Positions 17,776 through 24,790 of a stretch of 38,690 nt of DNA are shown here, piece after piece. The notes below the pieces were generated by a model that had not been told where the DNA came from, made no database searches, and saw only the letters and a program-made list of their open reading frames with translations. The translations under genes and the position numbers were made by a program. The stretch's first letter is position 1. The number at the start of each line of letters is the position of its first letter. The stretch comes from Burkholderia sp. LMG 13014 (GTDB lineage Bacteria; Pseudomonadota; Gammaproteobacteria; Burkholderiales; Burkholderiaceae): contig NZ_CAJNKE010000018.1 in NCBI RefSeq assembly GCF_905232215.1, positions 1 to 38,690 on the forward strand. The letters are read 5' to 3'.

Positions 17776-18141
17776 CTACTTGGTGGCGAACCCGCGACTT
17801 GAGATTGATATCGAATTGCCGTCAGGGTCCTTTGCGTTTGCAAAGCTGTAGCCATCCGCACCATGAGATACGCCGAATTCAAGCCCTCTCCTTGCACATT
17901 GGTCCTTGAAACCCTCAATGTCTTCGATATCGAACACCAGCTTTACGGACGCCTGCCCAGACTTCAAGCCCTTTCCTGCTTGATGAACCATGATGATGGC
18001 GCCCCCATGCGGCGAAACCAGTTCGGCTATCCGACCATCGGGGGCGAACTTGCACTCGAAGCCAAAGTGGCGTTCATAGAAAGCGCAGGTCGCCTGGACG
18101 TCCTTCGCATACAGCATTATCCGGCTCAATGTCGGTCGCAT
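17776..18141 (-). CDS. VOC-fold (glyoxalase/bleomycin resistance) protein
   Basis: The 121-residue product shows the beta-alpha-beta-beta-beta VOC pattern: MLYAKDVQATCAFYERHFGF near the start, ELVSPHGGAIIMVHQAG in the middle, and AKDPDGNSISISS near the end, where the metal-binding acidic or glutamine residue of the family would lie. The ATG at 18141 is chosen because GAGGAAAGA precedes it; the longer frame from 18201 adds an unlikely hydrophobic leader. VOC proteins include lyases, dioxygenases and antibiotic-binding proteins; substrate unknown. It sits alone between two broken transposases, with AT-richer codon use than the left flank, and was probably acquired horizontally. Confidence 0.75.
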   Translation of the reverse strand: MRPTLSRIMLYAKDVQATCAFYERHFGFECKFAPDGRIAELVSPHGGAIIMVHQAGKGLKSGQASVKLVFDIEDIEGFKDQCARRGLEFGVSHGADGYSFANAKDPDGNSISISSRGFATK

Positions 18142-18285
18142 TCTTTCCTCGGTATCTTTGGATTTGCTCACGATAATGACGTGGAGAAACATAAGATCCA
18201 CCTCACAGGTGGGCCGTCGTGCTCACGTGAATTGTCACCGATTTAGACGTAACCGTGAATGTCGTGAGGTGGCCGGTACAGGTGC

Positions 18286-18475
18286 GCTATACCGGCTGTA
18301 GCAGACGAACCTCACGTCGTGGCAAGCGGTGTATCGGAAAACATAAGGATGGCAAACGATATGCGCTTGATAATTCGTGTGGTACATGGACATCTGGGGC
18401 AACCCGGCGCGGTGATTCTCGATGGGCGCGCGTAGCAATCAACGTGCGGTAGCGGTCCGCGTGCGCGATGTAACG
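18286..18475 (+). pseudogene. Degenerate IS5-group transposase fragment
   Basis: On the plus strand the translation reads LTSWQAVYRKT and, in another frame, GQPGAVILDGRA, a stop, then QSTCGSGPRA. These align by eye with the consecutive WQAVYRQ...W and ...DGRTLQSTCESGPRA blocks of an IS5-group transposase different from the one at 17.2-17.7 kb. Several stops and at least one frame change are present, and the end of the family is missing. Nothing else is seen between 18240 and 18476. Confidence 0.5.
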
Positions 18476-18476
18476 G

Positions 18477-19304
18477 CTAAGCGTTGACGTCCCCGGTCAC
18501 CCGATCCCGAGCGTCTCTAGGCCGAAGGATCTTCTCGACCAGGCGTGCCGACATCTCGCGGCTCAACAGCCTTTGCAAATTGGCAAGCAGCCGATTTTGC
18601 GTCCCGACAATCCGATAGCTCCGGTTGCGATCGAGCGCCCACAAGGCATCCTGCACGACGTTTGCGACAGGCATCGGCGAGCCGACAGCTGCCTCCTTGG
18701 CACCCACGACATCAAAAAAGGCGGTTTGCGTTGCGCCGGGACACAGCGCGACGACACGAATGCCGCGATGCCGGTTCTCGGCCCATACCGCTTCGGAAAA
18801 CGACAAGAGAAAAGCCTTGGTTGCGCCGTATACGGCCATATAAGGATCCGGCTGAAATGCGGCTGTCGATGCGACATTGATGACCGCACCATCCGATCGT
18901 GCCTGCATCCCCGGCAGCAGAAGATGAGTCAGCTCGATCGCGGCCATGCAGTTCACGAGGACTTCATCGCGTTGACGCGTCCACGGAATCGTTTCGAAGC
19001 GCCCATAAGCCGCAAAGCCCGCATTGTTGACGAGGACATCGACAACCGTACCGCTAGCCTTCAGGTGATGATCGATCGTCTGGACGGCGCCGGCGGCGCT
19101 CAGGTCAACCGTCAGGAAACCGGCGTCGCACGCATGGTCGCGTTGCAATTCCGCGGCCAGATCATGCAGTTTGTCGTGAGAGCGGGCGACAAGCAAAAGT
19201 TTCGCGCCACGTCTAGCCAACGCATAGGCGAATGCGCGTCCGATACCCGACGATGCACCGGTGACGAGTGCTGTTTTCCCGCGAAAATCGAAACGATTAC
19301 TCAT
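18477..19304 (-). CDS. Short-chain dehydrogenase/reductase, MerR-controlled
   Basis: The 275-residue classical SDR has the cofactor motif TGASSGIG at residues 15-22, VNNAG in the middle, INVASTAAFQPDP with the catalytic serine, and the YGATK catalytic Tyr-Lys pair. ARSHDKL after the second strand, with an Arg, suggests NADP(H) preference. The C-terminus carries about 70 residues after the active site, typical of reductases acting on small carbonyl compounds. It diverges from a MerR regulator; its predicted promoter has a 19-base spacer containing a dyad, a hallmark of MerR-activated genes. A role in handling reactive aldehydes, ketones or xenobiotics is inferred. Substrate unknown. Confidence 0.85.
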   Translation of the reverse strand: MSNRFDFRGKTALVTGASSGIGRAFAYALARRGAKLLLVARSHDKLHDLAAELQRDHACDAGFLTVDLSAAGAVQTIDHHLKASGTVVDVLVNNAGFAAYGRFETIPWTRQRDEVLVNCMAAIELTHLLLPGMQARSDGAVINVASTAAFQPDPYMAVYGATKAFLLSFSEAVWAENRHRGIRVVALCPGATQTAFFDVVGAKEAAVGSPMPVANVVQDALWALDRNRSYRIVGTQNRLLANLQRLLSREMSARLVEKILRPRDARDRVTGDVNA

Positions 19305-19334
19305 GGCCTGCTGATGGAGTGGAAGGTGAGTGGA

Positions 19335-19375
19335 CTGTAAACCGTTGACTTAAGGCAACGGTCAAGCCTTAATGA
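19335..19375. promoter_or_regulatory. Back-to-back MerR-type promoters with overlapping dyads
   Basis: Plus strand: TTGACT (19345-19350) and TAATGA (19370-19375) are 19 bases apart, with the dyad TTAAGGC/GCCTTAA (19350-19356, 19366-19372) between them. Minus strand: TTGACC (19365-19360) and TTACAG (19340-19335) are also 19 bases apart, over the dyad ACCGTTG/CAACGGT (19341-19347, 19356-19362). Stretched 19-base spacers with an operator inside are the defining property of MerR-controlled promoters. Confidence 0.65.
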
Positions 19376-19401
19376 CGGTCCACGACATTGGGAGAGGTCG
19401 C

Positions 19402-19779
19402 ATGCTTATCGGCGAACTGTGCAAGCGGGCGGGTGTATCGCGGGATACCGTGCGCTACTACGAGCGGATGGGGTTGCTGGACAAAGCAACACGACCTCAC
19501 ACGACAAATACGTACAAGCGCTATTCCGAAGTCTCGTTACAGCGGATACGGCTGATCGTCCACGCGAAGGCACTGGGCTTCACGCTCGCGGAAATTGGCG
19601 ACGTCATCCACGTGTGGGATAGCCCGACGTTCGGCGTTGCGCAAAAAGCCGCATGCCTGCAAGCCAAGCTCGATGAGCTCGAAGAAAAGAGCCAGGCATT
19701 GGTTACGTTGCGTGCAGGGCTGCTGAATGCGCTGGCCAAAGTAGGCAGCGAATGTGTCGAAGGGGAAATCGCACGGTGA
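19402..19779 (+). CDS. MerR-family transcriptional regulator
   Basis: The 125-residue product begins MLIGELCKRAGVSRDTVRYY, then ERMGLL, the MerR winged helix. KRYSEVSLQRIRLIVHAKAL and GFTLAEIGDVI follow, then a coiled dimerisation helix (KLDELEEKSQALVTL). GGAGAGG just before 19402 fixes the start; the longer frame from 19372 begins inside the promoter. A cysteine at about residue 88 (AACLQAK) and another near the C-terminus could sense metal or thiol-reactive compounds, but no canonical metal-binding loop is seen. It is divergent from the SDR gene and most likely activates it and its own synthesis. Confidence 0.85.
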   Translation: MLIGELCKRAGVSRDTVRYYERMGLLDKATRPHTTNTYKRYSEVSLQRIRLIVHAKALGFTLAEIGDVIHVWDSPTFGVAQKAACLQAKLDELEEKSQALVTLRAGLLNALAKVGSECVEGEIAR

Positions 19780-19820
19780 CGGCGCGCGCGACGAAGACAT
19801 TGAGTCGCGGAGAGGGGCCC

Positions 19821-19928
19821 ATGCGAGATGTCACGGGTGTCAGCCGGCGCAGGGGAGCCGTCGCGGCTCAGGCGCTGATCGATGCTCTGGCGGCATGGGA
19901 GGCAGCCTGGTTTCGTGGCGGCCGGTGA
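19821..19928 (+). CDS. Possible 35-residue peptide or gene remnant
   Basis: An ATG at 19821, preceded by GGAGAGGGGCCC, opens a 35-codon frame, MRDVTGVSRRRG... then AQALIDALAAWEAAWFRGGR. The helical, Trp-containing end looks like a fragment of a larger protein, not a free peptide. I do not recognise it. The rest of 19780-20048 shows nothing else. Confidence 0.2.
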   Translation: MRDVTGVSRRRGAVAAQALIDALAAWEAAWFRGGR

Positions 19929-20048
19929 TCGGGCAGCGGCTGGGGAAGCAGATCGCCGCGGCGGGGTGTCGTGGGAGATGACGCGACAGAGGGGCTGTCG
20001 AATTCCTGAACTTCGTTCAGTTGGCGACTCGGCACCGGATGTCGTGCA

Positions 20049-20486
20049 TCACGTGTGCTCGATCAACATGACGGCGGTGGTTCCGGGTTCGAGTGCTTCG
20101 AACACGTGGGCCTCGTCGGCTGAATCGCTCGCATAGTCGCCAGCGGATAGTGCGACGGGGCGCCCGGCGGGCCCCAGTCGGGCACGTCCGCGACAGAGGA
20201 CGACATGTTCAATCGTTCCCGATGGATGCGGCTCAGACAGCCGTGGCGCACCTGGCTCGACCGCGAGCCGGTAGAGCGCGCTGAACGCCCGCAGGACAGA
20301 CAGCCAGCAGGGTGGCGGCGTAGTGAGCCTGCTCCGACGCCACAGTGGGGCCTTCATCGGCGCGGATGACCTTGACGTGGCTTCTCGACTGGCTGTCAAC
20401 CGCGTCACGTGCGCTGCTTCCTGGCCGCGCCGGAGAACCGACAGGATGGTATGACGCTCAGCCGTGGGGGCAGGGGCCATGTTCAT
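20049..20486 (-). pseudogene. Cupin-domain C-terminus of an XRE-cupin type regulator, truncated
   Basis: The last 75 residues of this frame form a clear cupin: YRLAVEPGAPRLSEPHPSG, GTIEHVVLCRGRARLG, then LSAGDYASDSADEAHVFEAL and a final strand. This matches the C-terminal sensor domain of XRE-cupin regulators. The 70 residues before it are Arg- and Ser-rich and unlike any helix-turn-helix. In a second frame the same DNA reads VKVIRADEGPTVASEQAHYA, which looks more protein-like, so a frameshift is likely and the DNA-binding domain appears lost. Two ATATCA-type dyads lie just upstream. Minus strand, alone. Confidence 0.5.
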
Positions 20487-20496
20487 GGCAGGCAGG

Positions 20497-20556
20497 ATAT
20501 CAGTTGATATTTAAGACAGATCCCATTACGATTGCATTTCAAATATCACTCGATAT
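20497..20556. promoter_or_regulatory. Pair of ATATCA-N2-TGATAT operator-like boxes
   Basis: Box 1, ATATCAGTTGATAT (20497-20510), and box 2, ATATCACTCGATAT (20543-20556), differ at three positions and are 46 bases apart centre to centre. Both are dyads in an AT-rich patch directly upstream of the truncated cupin regulator, as expected for autoregulation by an intact ancestor. Between 20557 and 20813 no gene or other signal was seen. Confidence 0.45.
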
Positions 20557-20813
20557 GTGAAACGCAGGGCGCGATTGTGTCGCCGAACATCTGCGGCGGG
20601 GATCGTCCGGGGCGGAAGATTGGTTCGGCTCGGGGCGCGCACTGTGTACCGGTGCGTGGCGACGTGTCGTTGCGCTCATGTCGCGTGTTTCGATTCGCCG
20701 GCGCGAGCCGTTGTCGATCGAATGAATGCCGTCGTCGCGTGGTGCCGTGAAAAAGTCAGTTAGTGATACGAATCATTTGAGTTGATGTGAGAGTGCGGGG
20801 CAGGGATCAGAAG

Positions 20814-21149
20814 ATGAGCGCGAGCAAGACTTATGCAGAGCTCGTAGTCGAGCTGGCCGAACTGGACGAGGAAATCGAGCAGGCACGCGCGCGCGAACGC
20901 GTCGATGCGATCGCGCAGGTTCACTCGCTGATGGATACCTATGCGATCAAGCATCGCGACCTGGTCGGCCGCAATGGTAGTCGGGGGCCGTACATCGTGA
21001 AAGTGCTGCCGGCGCGCTATCGCGATCCGGCGAGTGGAAAGGAGTGGAGCGGGCGCGGCAACGCGCCGCTCTGGATCAGGGGCAAGGATCGTCGTCAGTT
21101 CGTCATCGTCAAATTGCCGTCCACCTTCAAGAAGACCAGGGCCAACTGA
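20814..21149 (+). CDS. H-NS-family nucleoid-associated protein
   Basis: The 111-residue product has an N-terminal coiled region (residues about 6-45, Glu-rich) for oligomerisation and a C-terminal H-NS DNA-binding domain: ARYRDPASGKEWSGRGNAPLWI at about 67-88, with the Arg-Gly-Asn loop that enters AT-rich minor grooves. The ATG at 20814 lies behind CAGGGATCAGAAG. H-NS proteins silence horizontally acquired AT-rich DNA. Carriage on a lower-GC island suggests a local or plasmid-type silencer that may dampen the neighbouring genes. Burkholderia chromosomes carry several H-NS copies, so this one may be redundant. Confidence 0.85.
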   Translation: MSASKTYAELVVELAELDEEIEQARARERVDAIAQVHSLMDTYAIKHRDLVGRNGSRGPYIVKVLPARYRDPASGKEWSGRGNAPLWIRGKDRRQFVIVKLPSTFKKTRAN

Positions 21150-21301
21150 CCGACGGAAAGACGTGGGATCTGGCGGTGAGTCAGTTTGCCGAATCAGTGC
21201 CGTATGACGACACTCCGTCCGCTCGCGACGCGGCGTTGGCGGATAACTTGCAACAGGGATAGGCGATCCTCACGTCGAGACTGGAAGAAAAAGTCGAAAG
21301 C

Positions 21302-21397
21302 ATGAATGCGCGGAACAGCTTGATCGGGATGGTCGGTTGGTTCGCGGGGCCTGTGCCGGGCGCATACCTTTTATTTTTTGTGCATGGAGGATTCTGA
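21302..21397 (+). CDS. Possible 31-residue hydrophobic peptide before the DJ-1 gene
   Basis: An ATG at 21302 opens MNARNSLIGMVGWFAGPV and continues hydrophobic to a TGA that ends 3 bases before the DJ-1 start codon. The length and hydrophobicity fit one membrane segment, a leader peptide, or the tail of a lost membrane protein, since the frame stays open for some codons upstream. No strong ribosome-binding site is visible. Between 21150 and 21301 only a possible frame remnant containing KTWDLAVSQFAES was noticed; its origin is uncertain. Confidence 0.25.
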   Translation: MNARNSLIGMVGWFAGPVPGAYLLFFVHGGF

Positions 21398-21400
21398 GCA

Positions 21401-21970
21401 ATGCCAAAAGTAGGCTTGATACTGACCCCCGGTTTTGCGGACTGGGAATATGCTTTCATTGCGGGAACTGCGTCGCCGTTCTATGGGATCGACGTCAGAT
21501 TTTTCGCCCCTGTTTCAGGGCCGTTCCGTTCACAAGGCGGATTGATGGTGACGGTGGACGGTAGTCTGCAGCAATGCCTGGAGTGGAAGCCGGATGCTGT
21601 TGTCATCATCGGCGGAGTGATTTGGGAAAGTACGGGCGCCCCTGATTTGCGGGAATTTCTCCGCACCCTCCGGACAAATGGTTCGACAGTTGCGGGTATC
21701 TGTGGAGGAACGCTGGCGCTTGCGCGAGCCGGTCTGCTCGACGCTGTTCCCCATACGTCGAACAACGTCGACTTCTTGCGAGAAAACTGCGCTGCCTATG
21801 ATGGCGCCTCACTTTATCGCAACAGCCCGGTAGCCGTTGTTGCTGACGGCATCATAACTGCACCCGGTCCCGCGCCGGTCAGCTTTACCTGCGCCGTGTT
21901 TGAAAGCGTAGGTCTATCTCCGGAGATCGTCTCGCAGTTCAGATCAATGCTGGCGGCGGAGCATAGGTGA
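21401..21970 (+). CDS. DJ-1/PfpI-family protein
   Basis: The 189-residue product has the class I glutamine-amidotransferase-like fold. VGLILTPGFADWEYAF carries the conserved acidic residue (Glu16) that contacts the nucleophile, and VAGICGGTLALARAGLL has the nucleophilic Cys101 at the strand-turn-helix elbow, with HTSNN after it. Length fits single-domain members. Related proteins act as glyoxalases, deglycases, isonitrile hydratases or chaperones; this sequence does not settle which. GGAGG stands about ten bases before the ATG. Codons are AT-richer than in the flanks. It ends close to a block of transposase relics, so its operon partners may have been lost. Confidence 0.82.
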   Translation: MPKVGLILTPGFADWEYAFIAGTASPFYGIDVRFFAPVSGPFRSQGGLMVTVDGSLQQCLEWKPDAVVIIGGVIWESTGAPDLREFLRTLRTNGSTVAGICGGTLALARAGLLDAVPHTSNNVDFLRENCAAYDGASLYRNSPVAVVADGIITAPGPAPVSFTCAVFESVGLSPEIVSQFRSMLAAEHR

Positions 21971-22034
21971 TTGTTTGGCAGCTTGCTGAAAATACCCGTC
22001 TGAACCTCGCCGGGAATGGTAGAGGCAGGTTGGT

Positions 22035-22268
22035 TCAAGTTAATGAAGGCACTTCAGCATGACCCTGCCCGTTTTTCACGTACGGCACGTCATGCAGCGA
22101 TGGGGAGCGTTTCGTATTCGACAGGGGGAGGCAGTCGATCCGGTCGACGATATCCAGGCGAGCCTGAGCCCGAGCCTCGTAGCGCGTTTGGTAAATGCGT
22201 TCGACCTTCAGAGTCTTGAAGAAGCGCTCCATCGGTGCGTTGTTCCACGCGTTGAAACGCCGGCTCAT
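22035..22268 (-). pseudogene. IS3-family transposase C-terminal fragment
   Basis: The minus-strand reading RRFNAWNNAPMERFFKTLKV, then ERIYQTRYEARAQARLDIVD, matches the end of the IS3 OrfB DDE domain (the N.xDNA..ESFF.tLK block with the catalytic Glu) and the segment after it. It then runs out of frame and loses the HS.LgY ending. It abuts an IS30-type fragment at about 22270-22285, showing one element inserted into or recombined with another. Confidence 0.8.
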
Positions 22269-22285
22269 CGATTCCGATCGCAGAT

Positions 22286-22480
22286 CGGTTCAAGCCGATG
22301 ATCAGGTTGCCTTCCCAATGCCCCGGTACAGCACGATCTTGAGATTCCGCCGGGGGGCCGGAGATCGTCACGCCTTCGCTGACATGTGCCCACGCCTTGG
22401 CTCGCGGCCTGGCCCTCGGCACTCTCAGTGCTCGTCCGCGGCGCAGAAACCAGACGGGGTAGCGAATGGGGCAGAACCTT
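22286..22480 (-). pseudogene. IS30-family transposase internal fragment
   Basis: The minus-strand reading RRGRALRVPRARPRAKAW, then ISGPPAESQDRAVPGHWEGN and LIIGLNRSAIG, is the central IS30 transposase block with the first catalytic Asp position changed (GHWEGD is usual; here GHWEGN). Both ends of the gene are missing. The change at the expected catalytic Asp shows that the relic is old as well as truncated. Confidence 0.8.
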
Positions 22481-22600
22481 GCCGATGCGCCGACATGCCA
22501 ACGTTGTGGCGTGCGCGCTAGCCAACGAGCTGGCCCGCATCGCTTCAGGGCGTCATTTATTGGCCGCATACAGCTGGAGCATGGGCCTCACAAGCTCCGC
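22466..22600 (+). pseudogene. IS110-family transposase C-terminal fragment
   Basis: On the plus strand RRHANVVACALANELARIAS resembles the conserved end of IS110-group transposases (n.vA.ALANK.ARIaWa.L). Only about 40 residues remain, next to the IS30 fragment and running into the 3' end of the TetR gene. Confidence 0.55.
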
Positions 22601-22636
22601 TCTTTGCGGCAGCCCCCGCGCGCTGGGCAAACCTGG

Positions 22637-23290
22637 CTACAGCTCCCGACTGCTCGGTTGAACAATTAGAAGCGAAAGCACCTTCATGCATGCATCAAGA
22701 TGAGAGCCGACGGTTCCTTCTGGCAGAGGGCGCATCACACCGAGCGCCATCTGGCGTAGAGGCTCGGTCACTGCCATTGCCAAAATAGCATTCGCCAGCA
22801 ACGCTGGCTCCGGGGCATGCAAAAGCCCCTTGCGTGACTGCTTTTCAAGCCAACCGGAAAGCAACATCCGCCCCCGTTCGATACCGTTGTGCTCATAGCT
22901 GTCCAAGAGCTCTCGTTTACCGGGGAACTCTGTTGTCAGCAGACGGAAGAGACTAACCGCCGTTTCGGACAGTACATGCGTGCAGATGTTTTCCAGGATC
23001 GCTCGAAGTGCTTGAGCAACGTCGCCAGCATCCTGTGGATCTGTCTGCATGGACGGAGCATATTCCTCCGTCCACTGGCGAACCGCCAAGCCAATCAGTT
23101 CTTGTCGATTCGCTGCATAGCGGTATGCGGTTTTCTTGGCTACGGCGGCGCGCTTGGCTATCGCCTCCATCGTGGCGCCTTCATAGCCGCTTTCCAGCAA
23201 CACATCCATGGCACTTTGCAAAAGCTCCCGTCTCGCCTCTTCTTCTGCTCGGGGCGGTCGTCCTCGCTGTCTTTTCGTTGGCTGGGTCAT
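22637..23290 (-). CDS. TetR-family regulator, PhlH/PhlF-like context
   Basis: The 217-residue product has a TetR helix-turn-helix: RRELLQSAMDVLLESGYEGA, then TMEAIAKRAAVAKKTAYRYA. A C-terminal ligand and dimer domain follows, resembling the TetR_C subgroup with LFRLLTTEFP and GRMLLSGWLE. The ATG at 23290 is preferred; a GTG at 23320 lies inside the large palindrome and would put the operator within the gene. It is divergent from a PhlG-type hydrolase with a 43-bp palindrome between them, the layout of a repressor that releases the hydrolase when acylphloroglucinol appears. In Pseudomonas the TetR-type PhlH plays this role for phlG. The effector is inferred. Confidence 0.87.
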   Translation of the reverse strand: MTQPTKRQRGRPPRAEEEARRELLQSAMDVLLESGYEGATMEAIAKRAAVAKKTAYRYAANRQELIGLAVRQWTEEYAPSMQTDPQDAGDVAQALRAILENICTHVLSETAVSLFRLLTTEFPGKRELLDSYEHNGIERGRMLLSGWLEKQSRKGLLHAPEPALLANAILAMAVTEPLRQMALGVMRPLPEGTVGSHLDACMKVLSLLIVQPSSREL

Positions 23291-23316
23291 TGGAATTTCT
23301 TCGCTGTGAAAATCAC

Positions 23317-23359
23317 GCACATGATATAGGAAACGATCATCGTTTCCTATATCATGTGC
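23317..23359. promoter_or_regulatory. 43-bp near-perfect palindrome, TetR operator
   Basis: Two 21-base arms, 23317-23337 and 23339-23359, are exact reverse complements around the single base C23338. The inner part reads GGAAACGAT-C-ATCGTTTCC; the outer part is GCACATGATATA and its complement. It lies between the divergent TetR and PhlG genes, where it can cover both promoters. The length is well beyond a single TetR dimer site and would allow two dimers or a cruciform. Confidence 0.85.
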
Positions 23360-23384
23360 CCGTCTTCAATCTCAAAAGAACCCG

Positions 23385-24077
23385 ATGATGTCGCTACTCG
23401 CCAAACCGTGGCTTGACCACACACCCCTTCTCGATCCCGCTCCCATGACACTGGAGATGGGGGTGCAATATCTCGAAAACGGCAATCTGCTGGTAGCAGT
23501 GCGTACTGATCTTCATGGCTGCAAGGGAAGGATGCTTGATTGGTGGTTCACGTTTTTCGAAACTACTCAGCACATCAAATGGTGGCATCCGGTGGATCAC
23601 GTTGAACATCTGGGATGGGATTCAAACTGGAGGAAGGGTGCGAGCTACCATGGTGCCAGCATCTCTGCTATCGAATCCTTGGCGGAAATCCCGCCAGTTG
23701 CCGCCAAGCTCAAATTCCATGATCCCCGCGATATCTTTACCCCCAAAACAGTAGAAGACGTTTTCGCCAGCGGCCAGGTGTCCGCCATCGTTGCCGCCCG
23801 GATCGGTTTTGGAGATCAGGTGAAGCTGGATGAGAATGGTGATCCAATGAGCGGACAAATGTTGCATGTCGCCAGGGACACACCTTTTGGTTGTGTGCTT
23901 CGCAGTCGTTTCGTCCTGGGGTTGGATGATGAACATGCAGATCATGCGCCGAGTGAAGCCATGGGGCTGGCGCTGATGCGACATTGCTATACGGAGTTCA
24001 CCTTCCTTTCCCGCTTTTTGCCATCGCTTTATTATGGTGAAAAGGCCAACGGTGAAGATGTCCCTCTGCCATGGTGA
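23385..24077 (+). CDS. PhlG-type C-C hydrolase (acylphloroglucinol hydrolase), copy 1
   Basis: The 230-residue product belongs to the PhlG family, zinc hydrolases that cleave the C-C bond between an acyl group and the phloroglucinol ring (2,4-diacetylphloroglucinol to monoacetylphloroglucinol plus acetate). Visible family blocks are VRTDLHGCKGRMLDWWF, WWHPVDH at 66-72, and HCYTEFTFLSRFLPSL, where His200 and Glu204 form the HxxxE zinc pair corresponding to His270/Glu274 of PhlG; His68 or His72 would match His129. It is shorter than Pseudomonas PhlG (about 290), lacking N-terminal residues. Base composition is lower than in the catabolic operon downstream, suggesting separate arrival. It is divergent from a TetR gene. 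The start could be either of two adjacent ATGs. Confidence 0.87.
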   Translation: MMSLLAKPWLDHTPLLDPAPMTLEMGVQYLENGNLLVAVRTDLHGCKGRMLDWWFTFFETTQHIKWWHPVDHVEHLGWDSNWRKGASYHGASISAIESLAEIPPVAAKLKFHDPRDIFTPKTVEDVFASGQVSAIVAARIGFGDQVKLDENGDPMSGQMLHVARDTPFGCVLRSRFVLGLDDEHADHAPSEAMGLALMRHCYTEFTFLSRFLPSLYYGEKANGEDVPLPW

Positions 24078-24139
24078 AGTTCAAATTCCGATGGATCAGG
24101 TTTGCGTGCAAATCGACGCCCAGGTGGAACCCGGCCGCC

Positions 24140-24390
24140 GATTCAAGTCCTGAAGGCCTTTGTCGATCGGCATCGCAGCGCCTTCGTGCATGATCTTATG
24201 GATTGCCCCGTCGGGGTACCGACGCTATGGTGTACAGCTTCGTGATTCGCCCAAACGCTGCGCTCGCGCCAAACGCGATGAGATGCTGCGACCGGAGATC
24301 AAGCGTGTCTGGCAGGCCAACGCAGGTCTATGGTGTGCCGAAGGTCTGGAAGCGGATTAATCGGGAAGGCATCGTGGTTGACCGGTAGGC
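24140..24390 (+). pseudogene. IS3-family orfB N-terminal relic
   Basis: The translated blocks LKAFVDRHRSAF, APSGYRRYGVQLRDSPKRCA, MLRPEIKRVWQAN and VYGVPKVWKRINREGI come from three frames and follow the order of an IS3-group OrfB N-terminus (FIDxHR..., IAPSTYY..., R.R..EVWxAN, YGVRKVWRQL.REG). At least two frameshifts and a premature stop disable it. Nothing clear is seen from 24390 to 24480. Confidence 0.75.
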
Positions 24391-24479
24391 GGGGCGGGCC
24401 AACGAATGATGCAATGTCATCTGGAAGGTCGGGACGAAGCTCGGCTTCGATCAGATCAATTATCAGGATGTCTGATTAA

Positions 24480-24790
24480 AGTGCGGGCAGGATCTCGCGC
24501 ATGAGCTGGTATTCGGCCACGCCCAGGTGCTGCGTTATGGCCCACGCGCACCGCAACCGTGCGTGCTCGATCCGTTCGTCCACTACGTCACCGAACGTGT
24601 GCGCGAGTTTCCGGACCTGAGCGTCGAGAGTCCGCTGCGCGAGACTCGGGCCATGGGGTATATCGGTACCCGCACGGCGCTGGGCGATCTGGTTCGAGAG
24701 GTCCGGCCACCTCGCCAACGCGATTTCAAGGTGCGCTTTGACATGCCTGCCGGGCATCAACCGCAGGTGGATTTCGCCCGCTTTAATGTC
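24480..24790 (+). pseudogene. IS21-family istA transposase fragment
   Basis: The plus-strand frame reads LDPFVHYVTERVREFPDLSV, ESPLRETRAMGYIGTRTALG, LVREVRPPRQRDFKVRFDMP and GHQPQVDFARF, the IstA region leading to the catalytic QVDFa motif with its Asp. The gene starts and stops abruptly, so both the helix-turn-helix part and the rest of the DDE domain are lost. Confidence 0.82.
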
